A stretch of DNA of 57,087 nucleotides from an uncultured Mediterraneibacter sp. (lineage in GTDB: Bacteria > Bacillota > Clostridia > Lachnospirales > Lachnospiraceae). A program made the position numbers and the translations under genes. The DNA is taken from the NCBI GenBank assembly GCA_944381495.1, contig CALWLJ010000022.1, positions 1 to 57,087 of the forward strand, written 5' to 3'. Every line of letters starts with the position of its first letter. Positions within the stretch are counted from its first letter, which is position 1. Below are positions 52,550 through 57,087 of the stretch, piece by piece. Under the pieces are notes generated by a model, which saw only the letters and a list, made by a program, of their open reading frames with translations, did not search any database and was not told the DNA's origin.

Positions 52550-53902
52550 CTAATAGCCCAGGAAACTGTTCTTCATTCCGCTTCCCTTGCTATTTAAAAA
52601 TCCAGTATAATTTCTCACAAGCATCTGTGACTCGATCTTCTTGATCGTCTCAAGAACAACTCCGACAATAATGATGAGTGAAGTACCGCCGAATGATACG
52701 TTTGCACCAAACACACCATTGAAGAAATACGGAATCACCTGAACGATGATCAGGCCGCAGGCTCCGATGAAAATGATATAATTCAGAATCTTCTGCAGAT
52801 ATTCTACGGTCGGTTTTCCCGGACGGATACCAGGAATAAATCCGCCGCTCTTCTTCATATTGTTTGCGATCTCAAGCGGATTGAATGTGATCGAGGTGTA
52901 GAAATATGCAAAAAATACTGTCAGCACGATATAAATAAGAAGTCCGATAGAATAAATCGGATTCTGAGGATCGCACCAGTTGTTGGAATTCAACGTAGCA
53001 AGAATCTGACTTCCGATTCCTGTACCATTTCCTGCCCCCAAAAAGCTTGCGATCACGATCGGTGTCTGCATCAGTGACGAGGAGAAGATGACAGGAATAA
53101 CACCTGCTGTATTAACTCTCAGCGGAATATGTGTAGACTGTCCGCCATACATCTTTCTACCCTGTACTTTCTTAGAATACTGTACAGCAATACGTCTCTC
53201 ACCACTCTGCAGGATCACAACAAAGATCACGACAACAAGGATGACTGCCAGGATGATCAGTCCGGCAAGTCCGGCCTTGGCAAGCGTCTGACCGCTCATG
53301 AATGTGTTGTACAGTGTAACACAGTCATCCGGGAGACGGGAAAGGATATTGATCAGAAGAACGATAGAGATACCGTTTCCAACACCCTTTTCGGTAATTC
53401 TTTCTCCGATCCACATCAGGAAAGCACTACCTGCTGTAAGTGTACATACAACTACAGCACAGCTGCCGAAATTATAATCTACAAGAAGTCCCTGACGGCC
53501 GAATCCGACAGCCATGGCAATGGACTCGATGAGTGCAAGACCGACTGTCACATATCTTGTAATAGCCGCAATCTTCTTTCTTCCGTCCTCGCCCTCTTTC
53601 TGCATCTCCTCCAGCTTCGGAATCGCAATCGTAAGAAGCTGCATGATAATGGATGATGTGATATATGGAGTGATACTCAGGGCAAAAACTGAGAAATTAG
53701 TAAAGGAACCGCCGGTGAACGCCTCAAAAAAATTGAATGCGTCACCGGTCTGGTTTTCAAAGAACTCCTGAATGAAAGTCGGATCTACTCCCGGTGTAGG
53801 AAGCTGTGATCCAAGTCTTACAACGATAAGCATTACAAAAGTATAAAAGATTCTGTTCCTGATATCTTCTATCTGAAATGCTCTACGTACTGTCTTCAGC
53901 AT
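52550..53902 (-). CDS. secY: Protein translocase subunit SecY
   Basis: This protein of 450 residues has ten membrane segments and forms the export channel with SecE/SecG. It starts [21 protein letters not shown] and contains LGSQLPTPGVDP. The start overlaps the rplO stop by one base. The exported amylases of this window would leave through this channel. Confidence 0.98.
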   Translation of the reverse strand: MLKTVRRAFQIEDIRNRIFYTFVMLIVVRLGSQLPTPGVDPTFIQEFFENQTGDAFNFFEAFTGGSFTNFSVFALSITPYITSSIIMQLLTIAIPKLEEMQKEGEDGRKKIAAITRYVTVGLALIESIAMAVGFGRQGLLVDYNFGSCAVVVCTLTAGSAFLMWIGERITEKGVGNGISIVLLINILSRLPDDCVTLYNTFMSGQTLAKAGLAGLIILAVILVVVIFVVILQSGERRIAVQYSKKVQGRKMYGGQSTHIPLRVNTAGVIPVIFSSSLMQTPIVIASFLGAGNGTGIGSQILATLNSNNWCDPQNPIYSIGLLIYIVLTVFFAYFYTSITFNPLEIANNMKKSGGFIPGIRPGKPTVEYLQKILNYIIFIGACGLIIVQVIPYFFNGVFGANVSFGGTSLIIIVGVVLETIKKIESQMLVRNYTGFLNSKGSGMKNSFLGY

Positions 53903-54342
53903 TAGATCACCTCTGCTTTTCCACCAAGTGCTTCAATCTTCTCAGCAGCCTTTGCACTAAATGCATTTGCCTGAACTGTAAGCTTCTTAGTTAACTCTCC
54001 ATTTCCAAGAATTTTAACTCCGTCTCTCGGGTTCTTTACAATTCCGCTTTCGATCAGTGTCTCAACGGATACTGTTGCGCCATCCTCAAATGCCTCAAGC
54101 GCTTCTAAATTAATTCCGACGATTCTCTTAGAGTTTCTGTTTGTGAATCCTCTCTTCGGAATTCTCCTGTATAAAGGCATCTGTCCACCTTCAAATCCAG
54201 GTCTTGTTGCCCCGGAACGTGCCTTCTGTCCCTTGTGGCCCTTGCCGGCTGTCTTGCCGTTTCCTGAACCGTGTCCGCGGCCTCTTCTGAAATTATCACT
54301 CTGCTTTGAACCGTCTGCCGGTCTTAAGTTTGATAAGTCCAT
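53902..54342 (-). CDS. rplO: 50S ribosomal protein L15
   Basis: This protein of 146 residues has the Gly-rich N-terminus ([24 protein letters not shown]) and [19 protein letters not shown] precedes the ATG. It is a late 50S assembly protein. Confidence 0.98.
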   Translation of the reverse strand: MDLSNLRPADGSKQSDNFRRGRGHGSGNGKTAGKGHKGQKARSGATRPGFEGGQMPLYRRIPKRGFTNRNSKRIVGINLEALEAFEDGATVSVETLIESGIVKNPRDGVKILGNGELTKKLTVQANAFSAKAAEKIEALGGKAEVI

Positions 54343-54363
54343 GACACTACCTCCTTATCCTGA

Positions 54364-54546
54364 TTATGCCTCTTCTTCAACTTTCACTAAATGTCTAACC
54401 TGCTGTACCATTCCTCTGGTAGCTGCATTATCCGGCAGTACAACTGTTTTGTTGAGTTTCTTAAGACCAAGAGCCTCAACTGTTCTGCGATGTTTTGGTA
54501 CGGCGCCGATTGTAGACTTTACTAATGTAACTTTTAAATTTGCCAT
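54364..54546 (-). CDS. rpmD: 50S ribosomal protein L30
   Basis: This protein of 60 residues reads [20 protein letters not shown] and carries [13 protein letters not shown] at its end, the bacterial short form. AAGGAGG precedes the ATG. It lies between rpsE and rplO. Confidence 0.97.
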   Translation of the reverse strand: MANLKVTLVKSTIGAVPKHRRTVEALGLKKLNKTVVLPDNAATRGMVQQVRHLVKVEEEA

Positions 54547-54592
54547 TTCAATCTTACCTCCTTATGCGGCAGGGCAGGAATGCCCTGTCCTA

Positions 54593-55102
54593 TTAGCCCA
54601 TGATCTCTTCAATTGATTTGCCGCGAAGTCTTGCAACTTCCTCAGGTGTCTTAACATCTCTAAGACCTTCGATCGTAGCAAGTACAACATTCTGCTTATT
54701 GTTGGATCCAAGTGATTTTGTACGGATGTTTTTGATTCCCGCCATCTCGATCACGGCACGTGCCGGACCTCCGGCGATCACACCGGTACCATCCGGAGCG
54801 TTCTTAAGCAGTACGGAAGCGCTTCCGAATTTTCCGATCACGTCATGTGTAATACTCTCATTTGCATCAAGAGTTACTGTGATCATCTTCTTCATTGCGT
54901 CTTCTTTTCCTTTGCGGATTGCCTCCGGAATTTCAGCGGCTTTTCCCAAACCTGCACCAACATGGCCTTTTCCGTCGCCGACAACAACTAAAGCTGTGAA
55001 TCTGAAGTTACGACCACCTTTAACAACCTTGGTAACACGCTTGATTGATACCACTTTTTCTAATAATTCCATCTGACTAGCATCAATACGTTCCTGTTTC
55101 AT
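54593..55102 (-). CDS. rpsE: 30S ribosomal protein S5
   Basis: This protein of 169 residues contains [25 protein letters not shown] and [16 protein letters not shown]. It takes part in decoding fidelity and mRNA helicase activity. AAGGGAG precedes the ATG. Confidence 0.98.
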   Translation of the reverse strand: MKQERIDASQMELLEKVVSIKRVTKVVKGGRNFRFTALVVVGDGKGHVGAGLGKAAEIPEAIRKGKEDAMKKMITVTLDANESITHDVIGKFGSASVLLKNAPDGTGVIAGGPARAVIEMAGIKNIRTKSLGSNNKQNVVLATIEGLRDVKTPEEVARLRGKSIEEIMG

Positions 55103-55118
55103 CTGTGTTCTCCCTTCC

Positions 55119-55487
55119 CTAGAAATTCAGCCCAGCTTCTCTTGCTGCGTCTGCCAGTGCTTTGATTTTTCCCTGGTATATAAAGCCGCCTCTGTCAAAG
55201 ACAACATCAGTGATACCTTTTTCTTTTGCTCTCTCAGCGATCACTTTGCCGAGGTATGCAGCTGCCTCAACGTTGTTGGTCTTCTCGAGCTCTGCCTTCA
55301 CATCTTTCTGAAGAGTGGAAGCGGAAACCAGAGTATTTCCAACAGTGTCATCGATGATCTGAGCGTACATATGATTATTGCTTCTGAACACAGCTAAACG
55401 CGGTCTCTCAGCAGTGCCGCTGAAACGGTTGCGTAATTTCATGTGTTTTTTTCTACGAATTTCGCTTCTTGATTTCTTACTAACCAT
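55119..55487 (-). CDS. rplR: 50S ribosomal protein L18
   Basis: This protein of 122 residues binds 5S rRNA. It contains [25 protein letters not shown] and [29 protein letters not shown] 55487 is preferred to GTG 55493 since GGAGAG is then well spaced. Confidence 0.97.
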   Translation of the reverse strand: MVSKKSRSEIRRKKHMKLRNRFSGTAERPRLAVFRSNNHMYAQIIDDTVGNTLVSASTLQKDVKAELEKTNNVEAAAYLGKVIAERAKEKGITDVVFDRGGFIYQGKIKALADAAREAGLNF

Positions 55488-55504
55488 TTTCACACTCTCC
55501 TTAT

Positions 55505-56047
55505 TTATTTCTTACCAGTCTTACCAACTTTACGTCTGATCGTCTCAGTAGCGTATTTGATTCCCTTGCCCTTGTAAGGCTCCGGTCTTCTCTTGTCTCT
55601 GATCTCAGCCGCATACTGTCCGACTTTCTCTTTGTCGATACCTTTGACTGTGATCTTGTTCTGTCCTTCCAGAACTGTTTCAACGCCTTCCGGATCGATC
55701 ATCTCAACCGGGTGAGAGTATCCAAGGTTCAGTGTCAGTTTATTTCCTGATTTAGCAGCTCTGTAACCTACACCGTTTACTTCAAGAACTTTCTCGTATC
55801 CCTGAGTAACACCTACAACCATGTTGTTGATCAGAGTTCTTGTCAGGCCGTGAAGAGATTTCATCTTCTTGAGATCGTTCGGTCTTGTAACAGTTACTTC
55901 TGCGCCTTCTACTTTGATTTCCATTTCAGTGGGAAGTTCTCTGGAAAGAGTTCCCTTCGGACCTTTTACAGTCACTACATTATTTTCTGCAACCTCAACG
56001 GTAACTCCGTCCGGGATTGCTACCGGCAGTCTTCCAATACGTGACAT
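55505..56047 (-). CDS. rplF: 50S ribosomal protein L6
   Basis: This protein of 180 residues starts [19 protein letters not shown] and ends with [26 protein letters not shown], the conserved rRNA-binding tail. AGGAGG precedes the ATG. Confidence 0.98.
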   Translation of the reverse strand: MSRIGRLPVAIPDGVTVEVAENNVVTVKGPKGTLSRELPTEMEIKVEGAEVTVTRPNDLKKMKSLHGLTRTLINNMVVGVTQGYEKVLEVNGVGYRAAKSGNKLTLNLGYSHPVEMIDPEGVETVLEGQNKITVKGIDKEKVGQYAAEIRDKRRPEPYKGKGIKYATETIRRKVGKTGKK

Positions 56048-56130
56048 ACCTGTTCCTCCTTAACTTAGATTTTCGGAGCAGCTGCGATGGCTGCTCTGTT
56101 TTCAGTTGCATTGAGCACTTGCTGTGAACA

Positions 56131-56200
56131 CTTAGTGAGGTTTTTACGAACTTAGTGTGAACGCACACCTCAGTGCTTAACGAGGTATTTTCGAGTTTAG
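56131..56200. repeat. Two imperfect copies of a CTAAG-TCG-AAAA-ACCTC repeat
   Basis: Copies at 56131-56157 and 56175-56200 in the S8-L6 spacer. The second matches the copy at 56784-56809 at 24 of 26 positions in opposite orientation. CAGTGCT and AGCACTG close the second copy into a hairpin (56171-56205). Confidence 0.65.
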
Positions 56201-56257
56201 CACTGATGGTGTTTCCTCTGTGTTTCCTCTATGTGCTCGGGGGTTTTTTACAAGGAA

Positions 56258-56282
56258 GTTCTTGTCGCTTTGCTCCAAGAAC
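56258..56282. repeat. Hairpin GTTCTTG...CAAGAAC in the S8-L6 spacer
   Basis: Seven-base perfect arms around 11 bases (TCGCTTTGCTC). It resembles the outer arms of the element at 56774-56818 (GTTCTTT/AAAGAAC). Another hairpin GCTTGG/CCAAG follows near 56312-56331. No gene was seen in 56048-56339. Confidence 0.6.
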
Positions 56283-56339
56283 GGCCTTCTCACTAGGCTC
56301 AGCCGGCGCTGACGCTTGGCTTTGCCAAGTGCTCAGTGC

Positions 56340-56741
56340 CTACCAAACGAAGCAGAGTACTTCTCCGCCTACGCCGAGCTTTCTTGCTTCTTTGTCTGTG
56401 ATTACACCTTTGTTTGTGGAAAGGATTGCTGTTCCAAGTCCACCAAGTACTCTCGGGATATCTTCTGTGCCTGCATAAACACGAAGACCCGGTTTAGAAA
56501 TTCTCTTCAGACCGGAGATAACTTTCTCATTCTTATCAGCACCGTATTTCAGTGTGATATGAATAGTCTGGAAATGTCCGTCTTCTACAAGATCATATTT
56601 TGCAATATATCCCTCATCCAGAAGAATGTTTGTGATTGCAATCTTCATCTTGGATGCAGGTACATCTACTGTATCATGTTTTGCAGTATTTGCGTTACGG
56701 ATTCTTGTAAGCATATCTGCAATCGGATCACTCATAGTCAT
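56340..56741 (-). CDS. rpsH: 30S ribosomal protein S8
   Basis: This protein of 133 residues starts [22 protein letters not shown] and contains [26 protein letters not shown]. It binds helix 21 of 16S rRNA and in many bacteria represses its own operon. AGGAGG lies ten bases before ATG 56741. Confidence 0.98.
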   Translation of the reverse strand: MTMSDPIADMLTRIRNANTAKHDTVDVPASKMKIAITNILLDEGYIAKYDLVEDGHFQTIHITLKYGADKNEKVISGLKRISKPGLRVYAGTEDIPRVLGGLGTAILSTNKGVITDKEARKLGVGGEVLCFVW

Positions 56742-56773
56742 GTGTTAGATTCCTCCTATAATTGATTATGGAA

Positions 56774-56818
56774 GTTCTTTTCGCTAAGCTCGAAAATACC
56801 TCGCTAAGCTCAAAGAAC
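56774..56818. repeat. Palindromic repeat element in the S14-S8 spacer
   Basis: GTTCTTT (56774-56780) and AAAGAAC (56812-56818) enclose a direct repeat of TCGCTAAGCTC and the core CTCGAAAATACCTCG. Two more small hairpins (CGCAC/GTGCG, GCACTT/AAGTGC) follow up to rpsN. Confidence 0.65.
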
Positions 56819-56874
56819 GACCTCGCACTAAATTCGTGCGGCGCCTTCAGCTTGCACTTATTAAGTGCTTCCGG

Positions 56875-57060
56875 TCACCAGCTTGCTTTCTTAACACCAG
56901 GGATCTGTCCTTTGTATGCCAGTTCACGGAAGCAGATACGGCAGATTCCATATTTTCTCAGATACGCGTGCGGACGTCCGCAGATTCTGCAGCGGCTGTA
57001 CTCTCTTGTAGAGAATTTCGGTTTGCGCTGCTGTTTGATTTTCATTGATGTCTTAGCCAT
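56875..57060 (-). CDS. rpsN: 30S ribosomal protein S14, zinc-binding short form
   Basis: This protein of 61 residues is the C+ type S14 with cysteines C24, C27, C40 and C43 (CRIC, CRIC). It starts [27 protein letters not shown] precedes the ATG. The upstream genes (L5 and so on) lie outside the window. Confidence 0.98.
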   Translation of the reverse strand: MAKTSMKIKQQRKPKFSTREYSRCRICGRPHAYLRKYGICRICFRELAYKGQIPGVKKASW

Positions 57061-57087
57061 GAATTTCCCTCCTTACTTTGCAAACGG

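Noticed and set aside
1-57087. CRISPR array, insertion sequence or prophage
   Set aside because: No regularly spaced repeats, transposase, integrase or phage genes were seen; the repeats found are hairpins or coding repeats.

Overview
The window looks like chromosomal DNA of a low- to mid-GC Gram-positive anaerobe of the Clostridia, most likely a gut member of the Lachnospiraceae. The reasons are strong AGGAGG-type ribosome binding sites, lipobox lipoproteins, a bifunctional AdhE with Rex-type boxes, a small KOW-domain protein between adk and infA, a long-form ribosomal protein L17, and large secreted starch hydrolases with gut-type starch-binding modules. Species assignment is not possible from the sequence alone. 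Almost everything lies on the minus strand; only a tRNA-Arg and one cell-wall hydrolase gene are clearly on the plus strand.

Bases 1-31200 form a starch and surface-polysaccharide island, read right to left. In transcription order it holds: a GT14-like glycosyltransferase, a radical SAM protein, a polysaccharide pyruvyl transferase and a GT4 glycosyltransferase (31.1-26.8 kb); a 1478-residue wall-anchored GH13 amylase (26.4-22.0 kb); a second exopolysaccharide unit with PssD/PssE-like glycosyltransferase, DxD glycosyltransferase, CpsC, CpsD, polymerase, pyruvyl transferase, flippase and an FrhB-like protein (21.8-13.5 kb); a 1535-residue secreted GH13 amylase with CBM26- and CBM74-like modules plus a lipoprotein (13.3-7.8 kb); a maltose/maltodextrin ABC transporter malE-malF-malG (7.6-3.9 kb); a YesN-type response regulator with an AraC output domain (3.6-2.1 kb); and the first 635 codons of a large surface protein running off the left edge.

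The main discovery is that seven promoters in this island share one 69-bp architecture with identical spacing and no gaps: a 21-bp element (core CTTGGAAAA-n-TGACAT), a 19-bp related element, a -35 hexamer, exactly 17 bp, and a -10 hexamer. They precede the surface protein, the response regulator itself, malE, both amylases and both exopolysaccharide units. I infer one regulon coupling starch capture and digestion to surface-polysaccharide production, with the response regulator as the likely activator. No partner kinase is present in the window.

Bases 31400-47200 hold ordinary chromosome: a GntR/ABC operon, tRNA-Arg(ACG), trpS, a PAP2 protein, a TetR-lipid kinase-glycerophosphodiesterase operon, a single-chain SfsA-MutY fusion, uppP with a HAD phosphatase, a coiled-coil cell-wall hydrolase, a phosphotransferase-like protein and adhE.

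Bases 47400-57087 are the distal spc and alpha ribosomal operons (S14, S8, L6, L18, S5, L30, L15, SecY, Adk, KOW protein, IF-1, L36, S13, S11, S4, RpoA, L17). Oddities there are the missing map gene between adk and infA, a structured 387-base gap between L36 and S13, and related hairpin repeats in the spacers around S8.
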